A DNA stretch of 10,284 nucleotides, from assembly GCA_030689845.1 (NCBI GenBank), contig JAUYHV010000185.1:1-10284 (forward strand), read 5' to 3'. The notes beneath the pieces were generated by a model. That model saw only the letters and a list, made by a program, of their open reading frames with translations. It was not told the DNA's origin and searched no databases. Source of the stretch: Dehalococcoidia bacterium. GTDB taxonomy: Bacteria; Chloroflexota; Dehalococcoidia; JACQUA01. Position 1 is the first letter of the stretch; each line of letters starts with the position of its first letter. Positions 1 to 7,302 of the stretch are shown piece after piece. Position numbers and translations under genes: made by a program.

Positions 1-63
1 ATGGTCCCCCTGACGTTCCCGCCAAAGAGCGTCGTACAGGTCGAGCTGGTGCCGCAGAAGTGA
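1..63 (+). CDS. C-terminal tail of an upstream protein (5' end outside the window)
   Basis: An open frame enters from the left edge and ends at TGA 61-63, giving at least 20 residues that end LTFPPKSVVQVELVPQK. The ATG at position 1 is simply in frame and need not be the start. The alternating hydrophobic pattern after a PP-K-S turn resembles the last strand of the C-terminal beta-sandwich of several glycoside hydrolases, but 20 residues are too few to assign a family. It ends 24 bases before the next gene on the same strand, so the two could be co-transcribed. Confidence 0.55.
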   Translation: MVPLTFPPKSVVQVELVPQK

Positions 64-87
64 ACATTAGCGACACTGACGGGCAAA

Positions 88-1173
88 ATGTTTAAAACAT
101 ACGTATCGTCAACCATGGAAAAGGCTGATAAATTCAATACCGGTGGTACCACTGAAAAAAAGGGTAAACTCACGGTCCTTGGACTAATGGCGGTTGCTGC
201 TGTAATGGTCTTGTCAGCCTGCGGGTCAGCAGAACCTGCCGTGTTGGTCGTGGTGACCCCCAAGGCAGCGGGAACTCCGAATGCTCCCCAGAGCCAAAAA
301 GACGCAGCCGCTCAGTACGCCGACATCCTGAAAATATTTGAAGACAGCCTGTCAGCCAGGGGCGGCGGCACACCCGCCGCCAGGGCGCTGATTGATGAAA
401 TAAAGGCCTCGCTGAAAGGATCCTACCTGGGCGGCGGTATCTGGGAGCTGACGGGAAGGGGGCGCTGGTTGGTGAAGCAGGCCGGCGGGAGCGTTCAGCC
501 CGTCGATGAAGAGGCCCGGAAAATCATGGATGACCTGGTTGCCTTCCGGCCGACACCAACACCCGTTCCCCCGACCGAAACACCTACCCCAATCCCCTCC
601 CCTGTACCAACGCCTTCACCGACACCAACCGCTACACCTGTTGTGCCAACGCCTACTCCCACACCGGCGCCGAGCCCCACCCCCACCCCGACGCCGATTC
701 CCGGGTGGCCCGCCCCCTACATAGATAAAGATAAGAGTTTCAAGATTCAGCTTCCTCCCGGGTGGCAGGTTAACACCTCCAATCCCGGGAGTGTTGAGTT
801 TACAAGGCCCAATACCAACGCCAAGATAGTGGTGGAGGTGGGTTTTTTAACCTCATCCCCCGATGAGTGGGTTAATAGTTACCTGGAAAGGCTCAAGACG
901 AACCAGTGGGAATTTGAGTTGATTTCTAATGAACATTTCAAAAAAGGGAATGTCGAGAGGTGGAATTTGGCTTACAAAGGCCGGCCTCCCAACAGTGTCC
1001 CCTACGAGTACCGCGACCTGCTGCTGTCCGAAGGCACGATCTTTTACCGGGTATCGGCCTATGCCTGGAGTAATTACGCCAGCTACATGCCGGCCCTGGA
1101 AAAGGCTGTAGGAACTTTTAATAAAATTGATCCCGAGCCTACCCCCACGCCCTGGTGGTATGTAGCTCCTTAG
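88..1173 (+). CDS. Putative surface lipoprotein with Pro-Thr linker and PsbP/DUF1795-like C-terminal domain
   Basis: This is a predicted membrane-anchored extracytoplasmic lipoprotein of 361 residues; its function is unknown. A basic stretch (KKGK, 24-27) is followed by a hydrophobic segment and the lipobox L42-S-A-C45, so Cys45 is the expected lipidated residue. Residues about 70-153 form a small domain with a helical stretch and a GIWELTGRGRWLVKQAG region. Residues about 154-205 are a low-complexity Pro-Thr linker. Residues about 212-346 form an alpha/beta domain (SFKIQLPPGW start) whose pattern recalls the PsbP/DUF1795 fold; that match is inference. A short second Pro-Thr stretch ends the protein. 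The start is uncertain: neither ATG 88 nor ATG 115 has a clear Shine-Dalgarno sequence, and the n-region from ATG 88 is unusually long, so ATG 115 (Met10) is a fair alternative. Pro-Thr linkers of this kind are frequent in Chloroflexota surface proteins. Confidence 0.8.
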   Translation: MFKTYVSSTMEKADKFNTGGTTEKKGKLTVLGLMAVAAVMVLSACGSAEPAVLVVVTPKAAGTPNAPQSQKDAAAQYADILKIFEDSLSARGGGTPAARALIDEIKASLKGSYLGGGIWELTGRGRWLVKQAGGSVQPVDEEARKIMDDLVAFRPTPTPVPPTETPTPIPSPVPTPSPTPTATPVVPTPTPTPAPSPTPTPTPIPGWPAPYIDKDKSFKIQLPPGWQVNTSNPGSVEFTRPNTNAKIVVEVGFLTSSPDEWVNSYLERLKTNQWEFELISNEHFKKGNVERWNLAYKGRPPNSVPYEYRDLLLSEGTIFYRVSAYAWSNYASYMPALEKAVGTFNKIDPEPTPTPWWYVAP

Positions 1174-1211
1174 CTACGGCTTCCGGGTAAGGGTTTTCCC
1201 CTGTCAAACTG

Positions 1212-1236
1212 CAGCGGCCGGTCCTTCGGCCAGCTG
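1212..1236. terminator. Stem-loop between convergent genes, possible terminator
   Basis: CAGC GGCCG (1212-1220) pairs with CGGCC (1227-1231) and GCTG (1233-1236), with one bulged A at 1232 and a 6-base loop. It lies between the convergent lipoprotein and molybdoenzyme genes. A strong U-run is missing on both strands (only a short T-run on the minus-strand side), so its role as an intrinsic terminator is tentative. Confidence 0.35.
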
Positions 1237-1268
1237 GCTGCGTCTCGAAAAATAGCCCTCTGCATTTT

Positions 1269-3404
1269 CTATTCCCCTTCCTCTGCTCTGTAAATATTGC
1301 ACAGCAGCGCCCGGAAAGAGGTGGCCCCGATGCAAGGGTCGAAGGGGGGTTCGTTACTGGTCAGCACATTGGCGCTGCATTCCCAGATGCCGTGGTCGGG
1401 CCCCGGTCTTTCGGGGTACCACCACGATGCCTGGCAGATGACTACTTTTGGGTCCAGGGTTGGCAGCAGGGCAGCCATCTGCTTAATCCTTCCCCTCGGT
1501 GTTTCGATCCAAACCCAGTCGCCATCTTGTATATTCAAATCCCGGGCCGTATCCGTATTTATCTGGACCAGGGGATAAGGCTGGCGTTCTCTCAACCAGG
1601 GAACCTGCCTGTTCTGGGAGTGAAAATAGTACGGCGAACGCCCCCCGGCGGAAAGGATAAAGGGATATTCCCGGTACAGTTCGGGGGTTGAGAAGGGGCT
1701 TTCATTGGGCTCCTGAAAATAAGGCAGGGGATCGTAACCCAGGCTCTCCATCTGGGTGGAATAGAGTTCAAATTTACCCGTTTTCGTCCTGAAGCCGCCC
1801 CCTTTCCGCCAGTAATCGGTTTTATATTTGTAATAGACCTGGTCCTTTCCCATGCGGGCCAGGTAGCCCTTCTCTTTGAACTCTTTATAAGAGATATTTG
1901 ATTTCCTTATGAAGTAGTCCCACAGGTCCTCCGTGGTCTCAAACCAGTATTCGGGTCCGACTCTCTTGCCCAGCTCGTTGAAGATCTTGCTGTCGGCCCA
2001 GGCTTCACCGGGTGGTTCCACTACTTTGTTAATGGCGCTGAAGTAGAACATGGCATGCTCGTCCCAGATGGCGTCCATTTCCAGCCAGTGGGCCACGGGA
2101 AGGACAATGTCGGCATATTCGGCGGTGGGAGACATGTAAAGGTCGGCCACGGAAAGAAACGGCAATTTCATCAGGCCTGCGAAAACGTCCTTTGTATTTG
2201 CGTAGCACATGAGGGGATTGGTGCCCTGGAGGTGCATAACCTGGACCTGGGATGTGCCCTCTTTCAACTGGCTGAATACCGTGTCGGCGTGGCAGAGGCG
2301 GCCCAGGACACACAGCTTGTATTTATCGCCTCCGATTATGTTTTTCCTGTTTTCATCGGGTACCCTTGCCTCCCGCCCGAATTCCTCCAGGTTGCCGGCC
2401 TCGGTAGGCATCCACATCATCATGCTGCCGGGCCTTTCTATGTTGCCGGTAATACCCAGCAGGCAAACCAGGGCCCTGATGGTCTGGGTGCAGTTATTCC
2501 CTGCTTCCAGGGGTTCTCCGATCAGGATGGCCCCTGGAGTTTCCGTGGCAAAAGTCCTGGCTGCCTGGATGATTTTATCCCGGGGGACCCAGGTAATCTC
2601 GGACACCCGGTCCACAGGGTATTCCCGTACCCTTTCCGCCAGCCTGTCAAAACCATAGGTCCAGTTCCTTACGAATTCCTTGTCGTAAATTCCCTCGCTG
2701 ATGATAACATTCATCATGCCCAGGGCCAGGGCGGCATCCGTGCCGGGACGGACCTGAAGCCACTGGGACGGCCTGCCCGACATGCCCGTGGTTTTGGGGT
2801 CAATTATGATGTGATGTTTGGCTTTATCCCTGGCGTTCAGGAACCACACCCCCATTTCCCCGTCGGCATTGGTTATTTCCATTTGCCGGGCCCAGGATAT
2901 TATGGTTTTGGGGTACTCCCCTCCCCAGCCGTGGAAATCGCAGAAGAGCCTGCCTCCGGCCGTCAGGGAAAACACCAGAAGGCGCGGAAGATAGCAGACA
3001 TGGGCAGGACTTATCAGGTTGGCCGTGCCTATGGAGCCGGTTAACCTTAACGAAAAGTTGTTATAACCCCTGCCCGTGCCCTGGCCTATGACTATGGAGT
3101 TGGCCCCGTATTTTTCTTTAGCCTCGTTCATCTTTCCGGCAATGGTATCCAGGGCCTCATCCCAGCCTATACGCTGCCATTTTCCCTCTCCTCTTTCACC
3201 GAGCCTTTTCAAAGGGTATTTCAAACGGTTTGGATTGTATACCTCCTGGACAGCCGCCTGTCCTTTGGAACACATGGTTCCCCGGGTGGGCCATTCAGGG
3301 TTTCCCTCGATGCGGGTGATGAGGCCGTTTTCCACGGTAACAAGGACGCCGCAGGTCCCGTGGCAGCTCTTACAGGAAGTTTTGATAACTCTTTTATCGT
3401 CCAT
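1269..3404 (-). CDS. Molybdopterin (or tungstopterin) oxidoreductase, DMSO reductase superfamily, acetylene hydratase/PsrA-like branch
   Basis: This 711-residue catalytic subunit should carry a Mo/W-bis-MGD cofactor and one [4Fe-4S] cluster. The cluster ligands are C11-x2-C14-x3-C18-x26-C45, with the usual Lys two residues later (K47). The molybdopterin domains follow from about residue 46. Cys137 in SPAHVCYLPR sits where acetylene hydratase and polysulfide/thiosulfate reductases have their cysteine metal ligand. The C-terminal dinucleotide-binding domain covers about 582-711 (NTDTARDLNIQDGDW region). No Tat or Sec signal is present, so it should be cytoplasmic. Similarity to acetylene hydratase is visible along its length, but the catalytic Asp just after the second cluster Cys is His15 here, so that activity should not be assumed; the substrate is unknown. 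The start is supported by AGGGAG (3410-3415) five bases upstream. It appears monocistronic: no ferredoxin-like or NrfD-like partner gene adjoins it within the window. Confidence 0.92.
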   Translation of the reverse strand: MDDKRVIKTSCKSCHGTCGVLVTVENGLITRIEGNPEWPTRGTMCSKGQAAVQEVYNPNRLKYPLKRLGERGEGKWQRIGWDEALDTIAGKMNEAKEKYGANSIVIGQGTGRGYNNFSLRLTGSIGTANLISPAHVCYLPRLLVFSLTAGGRLFCDFHGWGGEYPKTIISWARQMEITNADGEMGVWFLNARDKAKHHIIIDPKTTGMSGRPSQWLQVRPGTDAALALGMMNVIISEGIYDKEFVRNWTYGFDRLAERVREYPVDRVSEITWVPRDKIIQAARTFATETPGAILIGEPLEAGNNCTQTIRALVCLLGITGNIERPGSMMMWMPTEAGNLEEFGREARVPDENRKNIIGGDKYKLCVLGRLCHADTVFSQLKEGTSQVQVMHLQGTNPLMCYANTKDVFAGLMKLPFLSVADLYMSPTAEYADIVLPVAHWLEMDAIWDEHAMFYFSAINKVVEPPGEAWADSKIFNELGKRVGPEYWFETTEDLWDYFIRKSNISYKEFKEKGYLARMGKDQVYYKYKTDYWRKGGGFRTKTGKFELYSTQMESLGYDPLPYFQEPNESPFSTPELYREYPFILSAGGRSPYYFHSQNRQVPWLRERQPYPLVQINTDTARDLNIQDGDWVWIETPRGRIKQMAALLPTLDPKVVICQASWWYPERPGPDHGIWECSANVLTSNEPPFDPCIGATSFRALLCNIYRAEEGE

Positions 3405-3487
3405 TGCTGCTCCCTGGAATTACAATGAAGACGGCATTTCGGGGCTTTTATTTTTACACGTGGTTTTTAGAGAAGGTTTCGAGCGAT

Positions 3488-3517
3488 ATGGTAATGCAGA
3501 ATCTGAGTAAAAGTCAA
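3488..3517 (-). promoter_or_regulatory. Candidate sigma70-type promoter for the molybdoenzyme gene
   Basis: On the minus strand, TTGACT (3512-3517; five of six consensus bases) and TACCAT (3488-3493; four of six) are 18 bases apart. Transcription would start near 3480 and give a leader of about 75 bases before the ATG at 3404. This is a sequence match only. Confidence 0.4.
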
Positions 3518-3535
3518 GACCTCTATCGTTTAATT

Positions 3536-3630
3536 CCCCTTTTGGAAAAAGGGGTGTCCTTCCGGTAATCGGAAGGACGGGGTATTTAATACCTCCCCCG
3601 CTTCGCGGGTACTCCTTTTACAAAAAGGAG
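3536..3630. repeat. Array of four consecutive hairpins in the divergent intergenic region
   Basis: Four perfect stem-loops follow one another. They are CCCCTTTT/AAAAGGGG (3536-3554, 3-base loop), GTCCTTCCG/CGGAAGGAC (3556-3578, 5-base loop), CCCGC/GCGGG (3597-3609, 3-base loop) and CTCCTTTT/AAAAGGAG (3612-3630, 3-base loop). The first and last are near-copies of the same pyrimidine/purine hairpin and bracket the other two. No coding frame explains the pattern. It looks like a non-coding interspersed palindromic element; its genome copy number cannot be judged from one window. Confidence 0.7.
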
Positions 3631-3639
3631 AATAATTCC

Positions 3640-3756
3640 TGTCATGCTGAGCGGAGTCGAAGCATCTGCTTCCAATGTAGCTGGTGCTCATATTAACAAA
3701 GAAAGCATTGTCTTACTTAATAGTTTCCAGACCCCTCGACTTCGCTCGGGGTGACA
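3640..3756. repeat. 117-bp block with imperfect terminal inverted repeats (MITE-like)
   Basis: The left arm (3640-3662) and the reverse complement of the right arm (3734-3756) both begin TGTCA and match at 18 of 23 positions, including GAGCG and AGTCGA. The interior has no gene. The last 13 bases of the right arm (3744-3756) are repeated exactly at 3764-3776, a 20-base period. The left arm is also found in inverted orientation at 8598-8624 (26 of 27 matches over 3641-3667). I recognise this GAGCG-AGTCGA arm type as a common intergenic repeat in several anaerobic phyla; mobility is inferred. Confidence 0.6.
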
Positions 3757-3803
3757 GGTTGGTGCTCGGGGTGACAATATGGGGAAGCCGGGGCGTCGTT
3801 GTT

Positions 3804-3835
3804 GGTGTGACCTTCCTTTTACCGAAGGTCTCACC
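3804..3835. promoter_or_regulatory. Long inverted repeat upstream of the ABC operon promoter (operator or terminator-like hairpin)
   Basis: Two 12-base arms (3804-3815 and 3824-3835) are complementary at 11 of 12 positions around an 8-base spacer. The site ends 37 bases upstream of the TATAAT at 3873, where an activator or repressor operator could sit. It has no U-run, so a terminator role is less likely. No regulator gene lies next to it. Confidence 0.4.
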
Positions 3836-3872
3836 TATCGTGAATAATTCAGGTAATGAATGACAAATGAAG

Positions 3873-3878
3873 TATAAT
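3873..3878 (+). promoter_or_regulatory. Candidate -10 element for the ABC efflux operon
   Basis: A perfect TATAAT lies 35 bases upstream of the adaptor start codon. No good -35 box is present at 16-18 bases; the nearest is TTCAGG (3848-3853) at 19 bases. The promoter may therefore depend on an activator. The following GGAGGAG (3904-3910) is a strong ribosome binding site that fixes the start at 3914. Confidence 0.45.
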
Positions 3879-3913
3879 ATCAGGAAGCTGAAAAAAAAAG
3901 AACGGAGGAGAAC

Positions 3914-5407
3914 ATGATAAGAAATAAACTCTTGATTGCCTGCCTGCCGTTTATCTGTTTATCTCTTATTCTACCCAACGCCGCCTGCCAGGAAGGTCCG
4001 TTATCCTCAGGCACGCAGAACAAGGGCAACGCCTCCGGCATCTCAGCCACGGGTTTTATCGAGGCGGAGCAGGTCTCCATCTCCAGCGAGGTAGGCGGAA
4101 AAATCCTGGATATCACGGTCGGGGAGGGTGACTGGGTGCAGGCCGGCAGCAAGCTTGCCTCACTGGATGACAATATCCTGGGGAAACAAATACACCAGGC
4201 AGAGATGTCCCTGGAACTTGCCATGGCAAACCAGTCTGTGGTGCTGGCCGGGCCGAGGCAGGAGGAAATATCTCAAAAAGCCGCTCTCCTGCGGCAGGCA
4301 GAGGCTGTCCGTGACGGAGCGAAGACAGCCTGGGCTGACGCAAGAGCCGTGCTGAACGAACCCCAGGAACTGAATGCCAGGATCGTAGCCGCCTGGGGGC
4401 AGGTTGGGGTTGCCCAGCAAAATGTGGAGGCGGCGGAGAAGGCCATGGAAAACGCTTCCCTGGAATATGAGGCCTCGCTCAAGGAAGCCGGGGCAGCCCT
4501 GGAGGTTGCAGCGCACCAGGTGGAACAGGCCCGGGTAAACCTGGAACAGGCCTCACGGATGAGATACGCCCTGCTTCCCCCGGTCCGTACGGATGCCTGG
4601 CTAAGGCCTCCCTACGGAGTACAAAATGACCTGCAATATGAACTTAATACATTCCAGGAGCAGATAGCCCGCGAAGCCCTGGACGCATCCCAGGCCGCTA
4701 AAGAGATAGCCCAGTCCCGGGTGGACAGGCTATTAAAAGCCCCAACCTTTATTGACGCAGCCCGGGGTCAGTATAATATCGCCCTGGCATCCTTTGAAAT
4801 GGCCAAGGCAGTACTGGCCGACCTCTCGGCCACCCGCAATAATCCCCTGGCGTTGAAAAGCCAGGCAAACAGCGCCGAAACCCGCTACTGGCAGGCAGCG
4901 GCAGCCGTGGACGCGGCCAGGGCTTCCCTGGATGCAGCCATGGAAGGGGCCACACCGGAACAAAGGAGCGTGGCGCAGGCGCAGGTCCGGCAAAGCGAGG
5001 CCGCGTTGCAGCTTCTCCGGGCGCAGAGGGAAAAAATGACCATCACCTCCCCGATTTCGGGCAGCGTGGCTGAGCTGTCTGCTCGCAGGGGTGAGGTGAT
5101 TCAACCGGGTTTCGCCTTTATTAAGATTGTCGACCTGCAAACCGTCACCCTTAAAGTTTATATTCCCGAAATCAGAATTGGTCTGTTGAAATATGGCAGC
5201 GCCGCCTCCGTATCCGTGGACTCCTACCCCGGGCGGACTTTCACCGGGCGGATAACCTTTATTTCCCCGGAGGCAGAGTTCACTCCCAGGAACATCCAGA
5301 CCAAAGAAGAAAGGGTAAAAACCGTATTCGCAGTGAAGATAACCATTGATAATCCCGACGGAGTCCTTAAGCCCGGTATGCCCGCCGACGCGCTTATAGA
5401 GCAGTAA
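3914..5407 (+). CDS. HlyD/YbhG-type membrane fusion (adaptor) protein of an ABC efflux system
   Basis: This 497-residue extracytoplasmic adaptor is the first gene of a three-gene exporter operon. Residues 1-24 form a signal sequence. Cys25 follows N-A-A, a poor but possible lipobox, so the protein may be a lipoprotein or simply secreted. The first half of the lipoyl-like barrel is at about 44-90 (VSISSEVGGKILDITVGEGD) and the second at about 375-410 (TITSPISGSVAEL). Between them lies a very long alanine/glutamine-rich helical hairpin (about 93-372). The beta-barrel and membrane-proximal region (about 411-497) ends LKPGMPADALIEQ, typical of the family. It is some 165 residues longer than E. 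coli YbhG (about 332 residues), nearly all in the hairpin. The start is fixed by GGAGGAG five bases or so upstream. The next gene begins 154 bases downstream. Confidence 0.9.
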   Translation: MIRNKLLIACLPFICLSLILPNAACQEGPLSSGTQNKGNASGISATGFIEAEQVSISSEVGGKILDITVGEGDWVQAGSKLASLDDNILGKQIHQAEMSLELAMANQSVVLAGPRQEEISQKAALLRQAEAVRDGAKTAWADARAVLNEPQELNARIVAAWGQVGVAQQNVEAAEKAMENASLEYEASLKEAGAALEVAAHQVEQARVNLEQASRMRYALLPPVRTDAWLRPPYGVQNDLQYELNTFQEQIAREALDASQAAKEIAQSRVDRLLKAPTFIDAARGQYNIALASFEMAKAVLADLSATRNNPLALKSQANSAETRYWQAAAAVDAARASLDAAMEGATPEQRSVAQAQVRQSEAALQLLRAQREKMTITSPISGSVAELSARRGEVIQPGFAFIKIVDLQTVTLKVYIPEIRIGLLKYGSAASVSVDSYPGRTFTGRITFISPEAEFTPRNIQTKEERVKTVFAVKITIDNPDGVLKPGMPADALIEQ

Positions 5408-5561
5408 TACTGAGCAGAGGAAAAGACCGCAAACCATGGTTATCCCTAAACCTCCGGGAATATCCTTCATGGTTTCGATTTCAGAAACTGAAAATTATTT
5501 GCTTTTGGGGTTAAAACAGATGCCAGTAATTTTGCGCCCGGACCGGGTAAACTGATTATTT

Positions 5562-7298
5562 ATGAACGACGTAGTTGTCCGGGCTTCCGGCCTGACCAGA
5601 GCTTTCGGCAGGATAAGAGCGGTTAACGGAATAGATTTGTCCATAAAAGAGGGCGAGATTTTCGGCCTGCTGGGTCCTGACGGCGCCGGGAAAAGCACCC
5701 TCATACGGCTGCTTTGCGGCCTCCTCACCCCCGATACCGGAACCGCGGAGGTTTTGGGTTTTGATACAGTCAGGCAAAAGGAAGCCATGACCCCCGGTAT
5801 CGGATATGTTTCAGAAGTCGTTCCGCTCTACTGGACAATGACTGTCAAAGAAAATATAGATTTCTTTTCCAGGCTGCGGCAGGTACCGGCAGGTGAAGCT
5901 GCCGAAAGGAAGCAGGAACTCCTGAGTTTTGCCGGCCTGCATCCGTACGTGGACCGCAAGGCGGAACAGTTATCGGGGGGAATGAAGAAAAAGCTGGCTC
6001 TCTGCTGCGCCCTGATTCACAGTCCCCGGGTCCTATTTTTGGATGAACCTACGACAGGGGTAGACCCGCTCTCACGGCGGGACTTCTGGGAGATTCTTTT
6101 TCAATACGTATCCCGGGGTGTGACGATATGTATTTCAACGCCGTACACTGACGAAGCTGAAAAATGCCACCGCCTGGCTTTGATTCATAACGGGGAAATA
6201 ATCGGGGAAGGGCAGCCCGGGGAGCTTAAACAGCGGATCCCGGGAGAAGTTCTTGAGATAAGCACCACGGAACCCTGGCAGGCAGTCGGGGTGTTGAAGG
6301 GGCAGGAGGGGGTCTTCAGCGCCCAGGTGGTGGGGGCATCGGTGCGCCTGGTAGTGGATAAGGCGGATGCCAGGGTCGGGGAGTTGGAAGCTACGCTGAA
6401 GAAAAATAATATTAATACCTCGGGCAGCCGAAGGGTACCTTTCAGCATGGAAGATGTTTTTATCACATTATTGGGAACTGACCACAGGATGGAAGACAAG
6501 GAATTTTCCGCAATATTAAAATCACCGGCGGGCCGGAAGGCCGACGGGACGGTTCGGCCTGCCTATAGCATCACTGTCTCCGACCTGACAAAAAGGTTCG
6601 GAGGCTTCACAGCCGTTGACGGTGTGAGTTTCAATGTCAAACGGGGCGAGATATTCGGGTTCCTCGGACCTAACGGGGCCGGTAAATCAACCACCATCCG
6701 CATGCTCTGCGGAATACTGGCCCCAACTTCGGGCAGGGGAGTTGTTCTTGGTTATGACATAAGCAGGGAGCCGGAAAGGTTGAAACCCGAGATAGGTTAT
6801 ATGTCTCAGAAATTCTCCCTCTACAAGGAACTGACCGTGGAAGAGAATATTGATTTTTATGCCGGATTATACGGGGTGAGGGGAAAGGAAAAGAAGGAAA
6901 GAAAAGAATGGATTCTGGAGATGTCCGATTTAAAGGCCCGGAGGCGAAGCCTGGCCGGGGAGCTGGCGGGGGGGTGGAAACAAAGGCTGGCGCTGGGATG
7001 CGCTATCATTCACAACCCTGAAATCGTTTTTCTCGACGAGCCTACTGCCGGGATGGACCCGATATCAAGGAGGCAGTTCTGGTTCCTGTTAAATCAAATG
7101 TCTGCCCGGGGAACAACGGTCTTTGTGACTACGCACTACATGGACGAGGCGGAGCACTGCCAGACCCTGGGACTCATTTACCGGGGCAAACTGGCGGCTT
7201 TGGGCAGTCCCGAGACTTTAAAGAGAGGTTTAAACAGGGAAGGCGCAACTATCGATGATGTATTTGTTTCCGTTGCGGAATCCCTGAAAGGGGTATAA
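5562..7298 (+). CDS. ybhF: YbhF-like ABC transporter ATPase with two fused nucleotide-binding domains
   Basis: This cytoplasmic ATPase of 578 residues, the same length as E. coli YbhF as I recall it, powers the adjacent ABC-2 permease. NBD1 has Walker A GPDGAGKS (38-45, with the same Asp as YbhF), signature LSGGM (137-141) and Walker B VLFLDEP (157-163). Its Q-loop glutamine is Glu85 and its switch histidine is Pro194. NBD2 has Walker A GPNGAGKS (369-376), Gln416, Walker B IVFLDEP (about 488-494) and His525, but its signature is LAGGW (468-472) instead of LSGG. In the head-to-tail dimer this predicts one normal and one degenerate ATP site. A linker of about residues 215-335 joins the two domains. 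A stop codon lies two codons upstream, so ATG 5562 is the first possible start; its ribosome binding site is weak. The permease starts four bases after its stop. Confidence 0.93.
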   Translation: MNDVVVRASGLTRAFGRIRAVNGIDLSIKEGEIFGLLGPDGAGKSTLIRLLCGLLTPDTGTAEVLGFDTVRQKEAMTPGIGYVSEVVPLYWTMTVKENIDFFSRLRQVPAGEAAERKQELLSFAGLHPYVDRKAEQLSGGMKKKLALCCALIHSPRVLFLDEPTTGVDPLSRRDFWEILFQYVSRGVTICISTPYTDEAEKCHRLALIHNGEIIGEGQPGELKQRIPGEVLEISTTEPWQAVGVLKGQEGVFSAQVVGASVRLVVDKADARVGELEATLKKNNINTSGSRRVPFSMEDVFITLLGTDHRMEDKEFSAILKSPAGRKADGTVRPAYSITVSDLTKRFGGFTAVDGVSFNVKRGEIFGFLGPNGAGKSTTIRMLCGILAPTSGRGVVLGYDISREPERLKPEIGYMSQKFSLYKELTVEENIDFYAGLYGVRGKEKKERKEWILEMSDLKARRRSLAGELAGGWKQRLALGCAIIHNPEIVFLDEPTAGMDPISRRQFWFLLNQMSARGTTVFVTTHYMDEAEHCQTLGLIYRGKLAALGSPETLKRGLNREGATIDDVFVSVAESLKGV

Positions 7299-7302
7299 GC
7301 CT

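Noticed and set aside
550..705. Tandem DNA repeat in the lipoprotein gene
   Set aside because: The CCNACNCC-like pattern follows from the Pro-Thr linker with varied third positions; it is protein-level low complexity.
2055..3044. 329-codon open frame on the + strand
   Set aside because: It lies fully antisense to the well-supported molybdoenzyme gene, its protein has no recognisable motif, and long antisense frames are expected in GC-rich third-position coding DNA.
1269..3404. Naming the molybdoenzyme acetylene hydratase
   Set aside because: The cysteine ligand and overall pattern fit, but the essential Asp after the second cluster Cys is His15, so the specific name is not supported.
3536..3776. 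CRISPR array
   Set aside because: The repeats are dissimilar hairpins and inverted arms without regular spacing or unique spacers, and no cas gene is present.
4733..5470. 245-codon open frame on the - strand
   Set aside because: It is antisense to the adaptor gene, with a glycine-rich, motif-free translation that mirrors the coding bias of the real gene.
5537..5547. CCCGG/CCGGG palindrome just upstream of the ATPase start
   Set aside because: It is short, with a one-base centre, and could arise by chance in this GC-rich stretch; there is no further support for an operator or attenuator.
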